DNA from: Lingula anatina
Taxonomy: Eukaryota; Brachiopoda; Lingulata; Lingulida; Lingulidae
Length of the DNA stretch: 55,623 bases
Reading direction: 5' to 3'
Assembly (NCBI RefSeq): GCF_001039355.2
Contig: NW_019775465.1
Location: forward strand, 301,914 to 357,536
Positions 1 to 12,191 of the stretch are shown here, piece by piece. The notes under the pieces were generated by a model. That model worked only from the letters and a program-made list of their open reading frames with translations. It had not been told where the DNA came from and ran no database searches. Positions within the stretch are counted from its first letter, which is position 1; each line of letters starts with the position of its first letter. Both the position numbers and the translations under genes were made by a program.

Positions 1-248
1 CTGGGGTGAGTACACTGTCAGTGGATTCATAAGTACACTGGGGTGAGTACACTGTCAGTGGATTCATAAGTACACTGGGGTGAGTACACTGTCAGTGGAT
101 TCATAAGTACACTGCAGTCTGGGGTGAGTACACTGTCAGTGGATTCATAAGTACACTGCAGTCTGGGGTGAGTACACTGTCAGTGGATTCATAAGTACAC
201 TGGGGTGAGTACACTGTCAGTGGATTCATAAGTACACTGGGTGAGTAC
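1..248 (+). repeat. 37/44-bp minisatellite derived from the end of ITPR exon 2 and its donor
   Basis: Seven GTGAGT donors sit at 6, 43, 80, 124, 168, 205 and 241. Each is preceded by a stretch that reads V-S-G-F-I-S-T-L-G in one frame, which is the ITPR segment directly before L-V-D-D-R. Units are 37 bp, two carry a 7-bp insertion. Six copies end CTGGG before GTGAGT, giving the two bases needed to complete Gly with the first base of the exon at 5418; the last copy has one G fewer. The window edge cuts the array, so the true exon 2 end is either positions 1-5 or further upstream. Confidence 0.85.
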
Positions 249-1261
249 TAGTAAATGTAAGTTGCTTTCTAGGTTTAAATAAAAGCACAAAGGCCAATTG
301 TTTTTCTAAAATTGAGAAAGAAAGTGACCTATTAATTGTGTTCAGAAAGGATGCTTTGAATAAATGAAGGGCATGGTGCTGACATTGGGCATAAACTTGA
401 TGGAAGGAAAATGTTTGATAGGGAATTTGCACCTGAAATCCCCACTTTTATGGTCATAGTTTGAGCAAGTATAATCTGCAGTTTTTTTGCACAACCCGTA
501 CAGGGTTCAATATACCATCATTATTTACCTAACAGTAGGATTGGGCCACCAGAATTGTTTAATTTACACTGCATACAGCATACGTTTGACTTGCTAATAA
601 ATCACTTGCACATCATAAATTGGATTCTTAAAGAATAAATCAATATTTTCTACCTTTATTTCATAATTGACCTTTTCCCAGCAGTAAGTCACACTAAAAT
701 AACACTAAGTACTCTTAAACACCACATATAGCATTCGCGTAAATGTTTCCTGGAGCTCTAAGGAGAATAACAGTTTTTGTATCTGTATGTATTGTTTCGG
801 AATAAAATTAAAATTTGTAACCTAAATACACATTGCAAAGTGCACAGAAGCTGTACATACATTAGAAACAGTACTATTGTAACTAATGATAGAACACAAC
901 AGATGAATTATGATGTGTGCTACAGTTTTGTGGTAAACTCAAATCAAAATGTTGAAATCAAAATGTATGTGCTATGCCCCCCTTCTCACAAGACACCCAG
1001 ACACACACAGTTTGATTTGATTTTTTTGGAGCCTGGCAACTAAATTTTCAGGCCTACTTGCCTCAGTAGTTCATGATGAATGTGAATTTAAGGCAAATGT
1101 AGGAGATAAAGGCTGGCTCTCGTAATTCATAGAACATGTGTAAAGTTCTTACAGATGAGGTACATGAGTGTTTGATTATTTTGGATTGTTGTGAACATTT
1201 TATGCTGTTCAGAATAATAAGTTAAAAGAGGTATATGCAGAAAGTATGCAAATGACTAGTT

Positions 1262-1495
1262 CTTTTCAATGGGGAAAAATTATATAACTCTTTCAGATAC
1301 ATAATTTTCAATCTTTTAAAATATAATTTTTACGTGGGTTTTTTTTGGTGCTTTAACTGTGTAGAGTTGAACTGTGTGGTATCCTGCATTTCAATATTGT
1401 TGCTATTGCTCAATAGGAATGTTCCTTTTATTAAAATTGATGACTTAGAAAGGAAACCAACATCTGTAAAGTTCACAATTTTCCCCATTGAAAAG
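1262..1495. mobile_element. MITE-like element, family 1 copy 1
   Basis: The element starts CTTTTCAATGGGGAAAAATT and ends AATTTTCCCCATTGAAAAG, an inverted terminal repeat of about 19 bp. It is roughly 234 bp, has no coding capacity, and related copies lie at 3326 and 23821. No clear target-site duplication could be assigned. Confidence 0.7.
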
Positions 1496-3325
1496 ACCAA
1501 GTAATGCCAGTGCTTTTAGACAGCTGATTATAAGCACTGGCAGTCGCCAGTCACATTACAGGTAAAATACACTGCAGTGTGGTCATATTTAAAAATATTA
1601 ATAGCTGTGTGTCATAAGCTTTGTACTTGTAACTTTGCACTCCCTAGCCTGTTATTCAAGACTGAAATTGAAAACAAGTACAACAATGTAATATCTGGAG
1701 ACTGCAGAGAAAGAGGGAGGAAAGTTTGCTCACAAACAGCTCATGTTATCAGCTCAGTGGTCAGAAGTTTGTTGATATATTGCTCAGCAACCAAATTGTG
1801 CCATCTTAAAATAGGCCTTATCTTGTCTACCTTCTTGAGCTCTTGATGATCGGATTTCTTTCTTTTTGAAGAGTTGGGTTAAATAGGGGCATGCTCCAGA
1901 TCATGTAGGTCAGACACAACTAAAGTCTACCCAAACAATGATTTCAGGCTGATATAGCCATACAACAGTCAGCTCACTGTTATATCCACATCTCTGAAAT
2001 ATCTTTATTTCACATATCTGTAGGCATCATTCCCATGTGATAAAACAGATATTGGTATAAAGTGCACATCTTAAGCCATAGAAGTTCTTTGAAAAACTTA
2101 ATATCAAAACTAGCTAAATATTTTTAAAACTATACATTGATTATCTATTAAATTCTTCAATTTTTGTCCAGTTGGATAATTGTGATAATAAGATTTAATA
2201 TAACTAGTTCTCAGGTAATTGTATGATGGACAAACTAATATAAAATAGAATACATCTTTGATCATTCTGACATTTTCTTCAGATTATTCCAGTATAAAAT
2301 ATACAATTTTTTCCCAATCCCTTACGTGTGCCACCCTCAGTGGGGTTTCAGTGAGGGCAGATTTCCCAGCTTTAATATATATAAATATATATTTAGAACA
2401 TTAAAGATGTAAAACCTGCAGCTATACAGCATGTAAAAATTACAGCCTTGTAATCTTAGTTCAAAGCATGACTTGCAGCCTAGAACAAGGTGCAGGGCCT
2501 CTGCTTACTGCTTGAACAGTTAATGACCAGCAGATGAGTGGAGCTCTCACAGTGGTGGAGAGAGAGGAGGGTTACCTAAAGCAGGTGTCTGCAGATCTCA
2601 CCTTGGTGGAGAGAGAGAAGAATGTTGTCTAATTACTGGACCTGTTACCTGGTCAGAGGGATAAAGCAGGAACCAGTAGCCTGTTGAAAAACTTCCCTTC
2701 TGGAATGAAAGCTAGCTGAAATGACTTCAAGTTAATGACCTAAGACTTTTCGATAGAATTGAAGACAGCTTGAAACACTTCAGAAAAAGATCAGTTGAAA
2801 TAAGTGAAAATTGTTGAAATATGCAATGAGAATTAAAAAATACATTTTTTTTCCTTTCTGCTATTAAAGATGAAGATAATTCATGTGTGTATGGACTAAG
2901 ATATCTCCTGAAGTTTCTGCTATTGGTGATATCATCTTTGTATAGTAGCAAGTGAACTGTGATGTTATTAATATATTAGTAATAGAAATGATGTGTGTGC
3001 TATTGGTATTAGAAATGGAATGAGGTGTCTATTTTGCCTGTGGAAATGCGTGTTCATATAAAATGACAATTGTGTTCAGATGTTTTCTTTAAACTGTTGT
3101 GCCCATTGTGTTTGACTTGCTTTTACCTTAAATCACTTTCTCAACATAAACTGTTACAATAGCACAGCATGTATTACAATATAATAATAACAGATAATAC
3201 AGCATTACAGTATAACTTGGTATATATCTTACTGTACAGTGTGTTCAGATCAGCAGGGTGTAAAATGGCAAGGATCGAAAGATGGCGTAGGATTTTCATT
3301 TTTGATGTATGGTAATAACTTGATA

Positions 3326-3480
3326 TTTTCAATGGGCAAAAATTATCAAACTTTTAGATACATCATTTTAAAACCATAAAAAGTATATTTTTGTATAGCA
3401 GTTGTGGTGCTTTTAATGCTTAGAATAGAACTGTAAGGGAGTCTGCTTTTCAATTTTGTTGTCACTACACTACAAAACTA
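3326..3480. mobile_element. MITE-like element, family 1 copy 2 (partial)
   Basis: The left end TTTTCAATGGGCAAAAATT and an internal stretch containing GTTGTGGTGCTTTTAATGC match the copies at 1262 and 23821. The right terminal repeat is not recognisable, so this copy is truncated or diverged. The end coordinate is approximate. Confidence 0.55.
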
Positions 3481-5088
3481 GATTACTTGAATTTTTGTTT
3501 TCCAAACCTGAAATAAACAAAAAATTGATAATTACAATAATCAAGTTTTCATACTCAATTTTCTTATTAATTAGTTTTAGGTAATTTGAAATTTCCCTCC
3601 ATTGCAAAATTACAATGGATTTGGTTTATTGAAATATTCTTGGAAATTACACTAAATTTATAATAATTGAATAATCTTTTGGTTGACCTGATTGATACTG
3701 TATACATCTCCCATTCAAAATGAATTGTTGAAAAAAATACCTTGATGAGATAAACACTTCTCAGTGTGATTTCTTTCTTGACATTATAATTGTTTGGACA
3801 ATATGTTAGTGTTTTGAACGACAAAATAATAAACCTATCTTCTGTAATCAATTCAATGACAAGGCAATTCACTGAACTATTCTTTTTGTTTACATACCCT
3901 AATCAAGATGGCAATAAGTAAAATAATAACAGTGCATGATGATATAATTGACTAAAAAATGTTCAACCATTCTATTCCATTCAAACGAAGTTGATGTTGG
4001 CATAGGTGTTGTGGTGATGGAAAAAACAGAAGTTAAGAGCTGCTTTGACCTTTCAAATTGTAAGGAAAGTTGTTGATAAAACTTTCATCTTGTAACCTAT
4101 TGCTTATGATAACAACAGCTAAAGCTATGTAGATTAAAATTTCAGTAAAGATATCATTTACATATGGAAGTTCAATGTCTCCTGTAAAAAAGAGGTTCAC
4201 TCATAGACTGAAAAATAATTTGGTCCTTTTTCGCTGCCTCTGCCATCTTATCAAGCTTAAAACTTATTCGTGAATCATGGTATGGGCTAGAAATTAGTTG
4301 AAATTTTGCTTAAATAGTTTCAGTTTGGGGATTGATATGTGAGGTTTTTCTTAAAAACAACACATTTCCTAAAATGTTAGAATAATTTTAAAGGTCAAAA
4401 AGTGATTTAAACAGCCAAATTTATTGGCGTAAGATGTCAGTATCATTTCCTTGAAAATAGGCAGATGAATCTAACAAAATGTTTTGTATGCCACAATTGC
4501 ATGGTATCTTCATTATACAAAATTCACACCCTTTTGATAGAATTGTTTTGTTTGGACATTTCATTCTGACATTATCCTTGTAGATAACTAATATTTGATT
4601 TGAGTGCATGGGTATCATGGTTGGTGTTATTTTGATGGGTAACATATTGAAATTACATACCTCATGAATTTGATTTCTGTCATTGCTTAAATCAAAGCTA
4701 TTACACAGTGTAATTCTGCTTGAATTTTATATTTGCAAAATGACGTTAGACTCCAGTCATGTCAATAATTACATCAAGTGACAAAGAAACTCACTAAGAA
4801 ACCATGCAGGCTGTGTGAGAGAGAGAGAGAGAGAGAGAGATTTGTGCCATCTTAGTGCAACTAGCTGAATACCATGTCAGCTGGTTTGTGGCAGCTGCTG
4901 TATGACTTTGTTTGCTTTAACCAAGTCTATATAATTGGTGAACATACTGAAAGATGTCTGCATTCTTTAAAACAGTGCTTTGTTTAAATGAAGTATTAAA
5001 TAGTTACTCCCTACCTCCTTCCTCTCCCAACCTCCCTCTAGCTTCAGTATATACTAATTAATACATGCAGTGTCATCTTTTGGTGGGC

Positions 5089-5090
<2 letters not shown>

Positions 5091-5144
<54 letters not shown>
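5091..5144. repeat. Poly-C tract followed by AC microsatellite
   Basis: About 40 C in a row followed by an AC tract. Such a tract is prone to sequencing and length error. Confidence 0.9.
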
Positions 5145-5417
5145 AAAACCTCACTTGACCCTCAGTATACTAATATATATGCAACACACACACACACACA
5201 AAACCTCACTTGACCCTCAGTATACTAATATATATGCATACAATGTTTTGATTCAGTCTTCTTTGGTGGGCTTTTCCCTAACCTAACCAGCCCCTACTTC
5301 ACTCTATAGCTCCAGTATGCCAAAACATGTCCTTGTATTTATTTTAAGTTCTGTCAGTATGTCAATTAATATTTGTTGCTAATTCATGACAGTTGATATT
5401 GTTTATATATATTCCAG

Positions 5418-5488
5418 GTTGGTAGATGACAGGACAGTGGTTCAACCCGAGGCAGGGGACCTCACCAACCCACCCAAGAAATTCAGAG
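5418..5488 (+). CDS. ITPR: ITPR exon w1: suppressor domain
   Basis: Bordered by ATTCCAG and GTAGGT. Reads [23 protein letters not shown], nearly identical to the family at about residues 32-54. The first base completes Gly from exon 2 and the last base starts Asp of the next exon. Confidence 0.95.
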
Positions 5489-5539
5489 GTAGGTATTCTT
5501 GCTTATCAAAGATAAATGTAAAAAATTGGATGCAAACAG

Positions 5540-5945
5540 ATTGGTTGGTTGATTGGTTGATTACTGGGTTGGTTGATTACTGGGTTGGTTGATTGGTTGA
5601 TTACTGGGTTGGTTGATTGGTTGATTACCGGGTTGGTTGATTACTGGGTTGGTTGATCACTGGGTTACTTTGTAGATATGTTGGTAGGTAGGCAGGTAGG
5701 TAGGTGGATTGAGTACTTGGTAAGTTGATTACTTGCTAGGTAGGTATGTTGGTTGTTAAGTAGGCAGGCAGGTAGGTACATCATCAGTATTAGGGCAGAT
5801 AGGTTGGTTGATAAGTAGGCAATTTGGCAGGTAGGTAGTAAGGTTGGTAGATTGATATATTGATTGTAGAAAGGTAGATAGGTTGGTAGGTAAGTAGGCA
5901 TATAGGCAAGTTGGTTGGTAGTTAGGTGGATATTTGATAGCTAGC
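5540..5945. repeat. Simple-derived minisatellites, GGTTGATT and GGTAGGTA types
   Basis: Imperfect units of about 12-20 bp built on GGTTGGTTGATTACTG pass into GGTAGGTAGG-like units. The long reverse-strand open frames here (rich in Tyr, Leu, Pro, Thr) are products of this repeat. Confidence 0.8.
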
Positions 5946-6738
5946 AAGGCAAATTTAAAAAAAAACTCATACAGTTGCAGTAGTGGAGTTCTGTAGAAAT
6001 CATTCACCATTTATACTGTAATGTGAAGGAGTTATTAGTTTGCCTCTTCAGTAAATCTGTCATAACATCCTCCCAGCCATTACTAGCAAGACTGCTCCTT
6101 CAAAGTGCACCTCTTGTCAGATGATGGATGAGACTTGCTCCCAGCAGTGCTGCCTGCTGCTTTCTTGGGATTTTGGTTCTTAATATAGCATCAGGGTACC
6201 AGATAATATCATACAGAAAGATTTGGTTGTTTTTTACTTCGTGATTGATGCTTTGTCCATATTAAGCTTAATGGTAAGAGTACTTTTAAAATGAAGTTAC
6301 TGGCTTGGCATTGGTTGGACTTGCAGTTGATGAATTTCTTGCTATTTCAATCACTCACTAAAATGAATACATTTAGTAAGTCCCATTTGCTGTATTATAT
6401 TAAACATAATAAAGATGTAAAGAGGAAAGGGAGTCAAACAATTAATGAGGTTCAATAATGTTATTGTTAACAAGAAGCATTGCAGTTCATTGCAGTTATC
6501 ATATATATTCAGTGGATAAGATGTGATCTCCCAGAGGGTAGGAGATTATTATCCTGTAGCTGTGACATAAATCAGTCATTCTATGCCTGACACCATTCAT
6601 GGTGTGGAGTTAGACAATTGTTAGGATAATCAACATCATTGTGGGAATTGACAGGCAAGGGCACCAATATAATAACCTGTTGGTGCAAAGGAGTGCTGAA
6701 TATCACTGAACACTCCCTTAGTAGCAAACTTAGACCCC

Positions 6739-6941
6739 ATTCCCAGAGATTAGATCGACCCAAACTAGATCGATTTAACTCCCTGGGGGTTCACGCTAAA
6801 TAGCTGTCAGCCGAGCGGGCATTAAAGTGAATTACCCCCTTATAGCTTGTAGTAGGCGGGACGGACATTTAAGCCGGATTATCTGACAGTAATCTAGTGA
6901 GACTCCCCACGGGGATAGATCGATCTAAAATCTCTGGGAAT
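6739..6941. mobile_element. MITE-like element with ATTCCCAGAGATT terminal repeats
   Basis: The left end ATTCCCAGAGATTAGATCGA and the reverse complement of the right end (ATTCCCAGAGATTTTAGATC) match apart from a 2-bp indel. The 203-bp interior is more GC-rich than its surroundings and non-coding. No target duplication could be assigned with certainty. Confidence 0.65.
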
Positions 6942-7677
6942 ACACTTTTTGGTATAGTTTTAACTATTTAGCTGAGGAGTATTATGGACATTAAGAAAAA
7001 TAAGGCAAAACTGATTTATCAGCATTATTTTAGAAAGAACACTTTTTCCTTCGGCAAAAAAATCTGAAGCTTGTGGTGAAGATACAAAATGCTAGCAAAG
7101 AATTCTGAAAAGTATTATGAAGATTTCAAATTCCAGCATAGTCTACTATATAGCTTAATGAAGATTTCAAATGCTAGCCGAGTCTGCTATAAAGCCTTAT
7201 GAAGATTTCAGAAGCTAGCCAAGAGTCAGACTGATGTATAATGAAATGAAGTAAGAAGTGATAAGTTACTGTACAGTAAGATTATTATTAAATGGCATCT
7301 GTCACACCTGCTCCAGCCGTAGGGGGTCTTATTACAGACAGCTCACATTATCATCATTCACTTCATAGGATTCAGTAGAAATCAATTCCCTTGCTTGGTA
7401 TTGTGCACTTGATTCCTTACTTGTCACTGGAACTATTGGTAAAGAAGGACCAATTAATTACTTATTTTACTGGGAAAATACAAAATCTTTCATTTCAAAT
7501 GAATATGGCTGTTTGATAATTCTGTTTTATCTTATTAACATGCAGTTAGATGATTCTTCAATAGTATCCCATATATTGCCTTTTTGGTTAAGATTCTTTG
7601 ATGATTCTTCAATAGTAACCCATATATTGCCTTTTTGGTTAGGATTCTTATAATGTTGGCCTGTTTTTCTGTTTCAG

Positions 7678-7799
7678 ATTGCCTGTTTCGTATCTGCCCT
7701 ATGAACAGGTACTCTGCACAGAAACAGTTTTGGAAAGCCTCCAAACAGACTTCCCACCAAACAAGTGTCACTGACGCTGTGCTGCTGAAGAAATTACAT
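7678..7799 (+). CDS. ITPR: ITPR exon w2: suppressor domain
   Basis: Acceptor TGTTTCAG, donor GTGAGT. Encodes [21 protein letters not shown] and ends at L-L-K-K-L-H, the N-terminal beta-trefoil region (about residues 54-94). The next exon starts with His-Ala-Ala, as in the family. Confidence 0.96.
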
Positions 7800-7818
7800 G
7801 TGAGTAAGGAGTTAACTG

Positions 7819-7820
<2 letters not shown>

Positions 7821-7879
<59 letters not shown>
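7821..7879. repeat. TA microsatellite
   Basis: About 29 TA units starting 21 bp into the intron. They produce spurious Ile-Tyr open frames on both strands. Confidence 0.95.
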
Positions 7880-7883
<4 letters not shown>

Positions 7884-7929
7884 TGGCATGCTGTTCTCAA
7901 TATCACACTGTGGACTGCACATTACATTG

Positions 7930-8262
7930 GACGATGTGATTAAATGTCACACATCTAACACACCTAACACACTGTCACATATGACACAATGCCCCAGATG
8001 TCTATGTTAACACAATGTCACGCTTAACACAGTGTATCTCCTAACACAATGTCACACCTGAAACAATGTCAGACCTAGCACAATGTCAGACCTAACACAA
8101 TGTCAGACCTAACACACTGTCATACCTAGCACAATGTCAGACCTTACACAATGTCACACCTAACACAATGTCACACCGAACACAATGTCAGACCTTACAC
8201 AATGTCACACCTAACACAATGTTACACCTTACACAATGTCAGACCTAACACAATGTCACACT
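7930..8262. repeat. ~18-bp minisatellite (ACACAATGTCACACCTA type)
   Basis: Many imperfect copies of an 18-bp unit containing CAATGTCA and CCTAACA. It shows no relation to a nearby exon edge, unlike the junction arrays elsewhere in the gene. Confidence 0.85.
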
Positions 8263-8770
8263 TAGCTGGTACTTATTACTTGATGGCCTAGTTTTATATG
8301 CACTTTTATTTCACAGCTGACTCTATGTGTTTATGTCCTGAAATTTTCTGTTGAAATTTTAGATTTAAGCAATTGCCCATTGATGACTGTGAATATGTAA
8401 TTATTTGTAATATTTGTTGTTTGTGGTCTTTCAAAGTGTCTCCATTTGCTATCATTTTTGTGTGGTGATTGTAAGAATTATCAGCTTTCTCCAATCACAA
8501 GTTTCCCTTTCATATTAACACAGCTTAAACAGTCTTTGTTTGCCTGTGTAACAAGCTTTTTTCAGGTAGAAGTTTTGTGTTGCCTAGCAACATGAGCCCC
8601 TCACATAATATGAGAATTGTGCTGTCTAAATATCTGATAACACACGCACATAGGATGTGTTCAACCAGTCTGTTTCCAGAACATTTGACTTGTTTCATCA
8701 CCAAGTTATCTTGTGATTATATCACCATTCTAGATGATTCATCATTCAAAGTGCACTAATGTATGCATAC

Positions 8771-8856
8771 CCAGGTAATAATTTTGTGTTTAGGTGAAAA
8801 TTGTGTTTATCGCCTGTCAGATGCAATTTTCACCTGAACGTAAAATTATCACCTGG
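8771..8856. mobile_element. 86-bp foldback/palindromic element
   Basis: The left arm starts CCAGGTAATAATTTTG and the right arm ends AAAATTATCACCTGG. The arms of about 33 bp are nearly perfect reverse complements around a loop of about 20 bp. It may be a small MITE; no transposase is present. Confidence 0.65.
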
Positions 8857-9546
8857 ATATTGATATGCTAGTCTGCCTTGCTTGCCACACATTTCATCTC
8901 TGTTCCATATTGACCACACCAGTATGGCTTTGGCAGACATGATGGCTTTAACAGTTTAATCCAGTAATGAAAATGAAGTTGTAAATATCAGTAACAAAGC
9001 TCCTTTACTTGGCTATATGATGGACAGTACCCGTATATATGGATGGTATCTACCTGGCCACCCTGGCCACAGATGTCCATCATGGGGTTGCCATGGAAAC
9101 AGTTACATGACGTCTCTGTTTTCCATTTTCTTGCCAAGAATGCATTGTGTACCTGTGGGTGTGTTATGCTCATGTGCTAATTCTGGTTAAGATGGCCATG
9201 ACTTATTAAACAAAGGAAACTTTGATAGTCATATTAACTGTTAGGTAAAATGATGTGGGATCTTGTGTTATTCCTACTACATAGTGTTTGTATGAATGGC
9301 TTATCTGATGATTGCATGTGTTTTTTTCTACATATTCTGTCTATGCCTAATAAATAAGCACTGTTTGCCATCTTTTCGTGCCACTGGTGAAATGTGCAGC
9401 TATTTATATCTGTTCGTCATTAAGCCAGACATCCCTCTTCCATAAAATTGCATGATATCTTTGTTCACAGTTCAGTTGAATGTGTTTTCACTTCTCTGTT
9501 TACTGCAGCATGCTGTGCGCCAGAGATGATGATATTTGGTTTAAGT

Positions 9547-9563
9547 TTGAGAGAGAAAAAAAA

Positions 9564-9609
<46 letters not shown>
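9547..9609. repeat. Poly-A plus GA microsatellite
   Basis: A run of A followed by about 19 GA units. Confidence 0.9.
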
Positions 9610-9610
<1 letters not shown>

Positions 9611-10044
9611 ATTTGTGAAGGTTAGTCAGATATGTCAGTAACACAGTTACACAGTCACATATGAGTTATATTAAGTTATTAGCCAAATATAGTCACTAGT
9701 GACAATTCTGAGTAAAATTTCCCCGCATGAAAAATAATTGGAGGATTCAACTTGGATTAAAAATCATAGTGATACTGCTTTCTTCACCATTGAAAAAACT
9801 CTGTACAGTTTCAGTTTCTGTACCTGCACTAATTAACTTAAGTTACTAATGTCATACTTAGTTGCCAGCAGCTTCTTTTAAGCTATTAAAAATTATTTAT
9901 CCTGGAATCTAACATCCAAAAAAATTATTTCCATCAATGATTTAATTCAGACGAGAAAGATATATTTCCTCTTTCCTGCTGATATGCCACTTTAATGGTC
10001 TACTTACCCGGTAAGAAAGAAGACATGAAAAACACCCACACACT

Positions 10045-10350
10045 GCATTAGGTAGGTGTGTTCAGACAAGAACACTACAGAACACATTAGAGCAATTAGT
10101 AGGTGTGTTCAGACAGGAACAGTGTGGAACACATATCAGTGCATTCTGTAGGTGTGTTCAGACAAGAACACTGCAGAACACATTAGAGCAATTAGGAGGT
10201 GTGTTCAGACAGGAACAGTGTTGAACACATATCAGTGCACTCTGTAGGTGTGTTCAGACAGGAACAGTGTTGAACACATATCAGTGCACTCTGTAGGTGT
10301 GTTCAGACAGGAACAGTGTTGAACACATCAGTGCACTCTGTATGTGTGTT
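10045..10350. repeat. ~50-60 bp minisatellite (TAGGTGTGTTCAGACA type)
   Basis: Six imperfect units, each with GTGTTCAGACAGGAACAGTG or GTGTTCAGACAAGAACACTG, followed by GAACACAT. It is not related to an exon edge that I can see. Confidence 0.8.
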
Positions 10351-10749
10351 CAGACAAAAATAGATTATAGAGAGAACTTGGCTCAGTTTCTGAGATGACA
10401 TCAATAAGCATTTCTAGTCTCACGCAGTCTCGTTCTGAGTGTGGCCTCTGCTTACTACAAGGAAGAAGATGGTTTTATTGGCTTGCCAATTTCACTTCAG
10501 CTGGCATTGAAGATTTCTGCTGATCTTTGATGTTTGTTTTATCTCCTGTACAGTTTGCAAGTATACTTACTTCTTACAGTGAGAATTAATTGGTTCAGCA
10601 TAATGTTTAACATATCAGATTCTGGCAATTAAAACATCTCTTTTTTCAGTTCAGTATTGGCTCAAAGACTTATTCTAAATGTCAAAATAAGATGATATTT
10701 GTACTTCACAGCATATAATGTTGATGCATGTTTTTACTCAATTTTTCAG

Positions 10750-10836
10750 CATGCAGCAGAATTGGAGAAAAAACAGAATGAAATTGAAAACAAGAAACTG
10801 TTGGGCAACATTGCTCAGTATGGCAGTGTTGTACAG
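10750..10836 (+). CDS. ITPR: ITPR exon w3: suppressor domain (left copy)
   Basis: Acceptor TTTTTCAG, donor GTGAGC, phase 0, 29 codons. Reads [19 protein letters not shown]. An identical exon lies at 12772-12858, so only one of the two should be counted in the transcript unless the duplication is shown to be real. Confidence 0.9.
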
Positions 10837-11500
10837 GTGAGCCCCCAGTCTTGTGCAGGGGGTGGTGTTCTCTTCTATGACATCTTTATACAATTATTGA
10901 CTGTGGCTGAGGTCTGCTGTTGGCTAGGTTTAACCCCAAGCTGGAATAAAATGACCTCAGTCAGTTATCCCAGCTTTAGGTTGAAACTTAGCCAACTACT
11001 GACTGAAACACAAAACCTATAACATCTTTGTTACATTATCACAATGTAAAGATAATTGAAAGTAATTAAGACACAATGACAACTTATTGATTACATATCT
11101 AGCTCATGGAGTCACTAAAATAATTGACCTCATGTGGCTGCCTATCATGTGAGTGGGCAGCGTCAAAATTGATGATCATGTGGCAGTTCTCTTTGTACAA
11201 TTGTTTCCGTTACATCTATTCTCCTTATGCAATTGTTTTCTTTTTATATTTCGACCAATTCCTTTGTTGAGCAAGTAATAGGTGTTTTTACTGTTTTTTT
11301 TCTTTCTGATTGGGTAAGATGATAGATCTTGGTGACTGTGCAGAACATATTAAGAAATGTTTGAACACTTGTAATACCAGTGACATAGAACTGTCTAACT
11401 CAATGAGATAATTTGATGAAAATGATATTTTTATTTCTGGCAAGAAACTGTTTGGATCACTTTAAACACGTGTATGAATGTCATATATTAATCTCTTCAG
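10837..11500 (+). other. ITPR intron w3-w4 (left copy)
   Basis: 664 bp of AT-rich intron. I see no repeat or exon in it. Confidence 0.8.
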
Positions 11501-11659
11501 TTGCTCCACCTTAAAAGCAACAAGTACCTGACAGTGAACAAGCGTCTGCCTGCGTTACTGGAGAAGAATGCCATGAGGGTCACACTGGACAACTCAGGAA
11601 ATGAGGGATCTTGGTTTTATATAGTTCCCTTCTACAAACTCCGTTCGTCAGGAGACAAT
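11501..11659 (+). CDS. ITPR: ITPR exon w4: suppressor domain (left copy)
   Basis: Acceptor CTCTTCAG, donor GTGTGT, phase 0, 53 codons. Starts [19 protein letters not shown] and ends [10 protein letters not shown], a highly conserved beta-trefoil (MIR-type) segment. Identical to 13523-13681. Confidence 0.92.
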
Positions 11660-12008
11660 GTGTGTAATAGGATGGAGATATTGGTGTTGAAATATTAATG
11701 GAACAATGAATAGTTTTGACTTCTTTTAAAAAATAAATGGATACTTTTATATATTTAACAATTATATTGTTAAAATATGATAACTGCATTGTTCCAAATT
11801 CAAATGGAAATTCCAGGAAATATTGACTGGGAATGTAAATGTAGCAAACTTTTATTATAATAATGATAAATAATATTTATTTACAGTGTAAAATAGATAC
11901 AAAATGTTCTTTAGATTTTCCAAGGGTAAATTAAGAGAATGAGATTGAATTAAAATACACAGTAGTTATTTCTTCACATTTGTAAAATTTCTGCTATGTT
12001 TTATTCAG

Positions 12009-12191
12009 GTTGTAGTGGGAGACAAGGTGGTCCTGAACCCAGTGAATGCCGGCCAACCCCTGCATGCCAGTAACTATGACCTGCCTGACAACCCTGGCTG
12101 TAAGGAGGTCAACTCTGTCAACTGTAACACCAGCTGGAAGATTGTCCTCTTCATGGACTATAGGGAGAACCAGGAAGATGTGCTGAAAGGG
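12009..12191 (+). CDS. ITPR: ITPR exon w5: end of suppressor domain (left copy)
   Basis: Acceptor TTATTCAG, donor GTAAGT, phase 0, 61 codons. Reads [18 protein letters not shown] and ends E-D-V-L-K-G, continuing into G-D-V-V-R of the exon at 14771. Identical to 14031-14213. The 349-bp intron before it shows nothing notable. Confidence 0.92.

Larger units (their letters stand above)
249..5417 (+). other. ITPR intron before the L-V-D-D-R exon
   Basis: AT-rich intron sequence. It holds two copies of a MITE-like family (1262-1495 and from 3326), a short GA run near 4817-4840, and a C run followed by AC repeats near 5091-5144 with a second CA tract near 5185. An approximately 60-bp block ending ACTAATATATATGCA near 5150-5240 is partly duplicated. 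No coding exon was recognised; the short open frames here match nothing known to me. Confidence 0.7.
5489..7677 (+). other. ITPR intron w1-w2
   Basis: Contains a GGTTGGTTGATTACTG-type array grading into a GGTAGGTAGG-type array (about 5540-5945), a terminal-inverted-repeat element at 6739-6941, a degenerate ~60-bp repeat built on GAAGATTTCA (about 7075-7225) and two ~50-bp copies of GATGATTCTTCAATAG-containing sequence at about 7551-7650, just before the next exon. No exon was found. Confidence 0.7.
8263..10749 (+). other. ITPR intron w2-w3, right part
   Basis: AT-rich intron with a foldback element at 8771-8856, an A-run plus GA microsatellite (about 9547-9609) and a degenerate minisatellite near 10045-10350. 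The sequence from 10659 on is repeated at 12681. No further exon was recognised. Confidence 0.7.

Noticed and set aside
5065-5286. Open frame with a long Pro run
   Set aside because: Translation of the poly-C and CA tracts in the intron before w1.
7535-7906. Open frames on both strands rich in Ile-Tyr
   Set aside because: They are translations of the TA microsatellite at 7821-7879 plus part of exon w2 in the wrong frame or strand.
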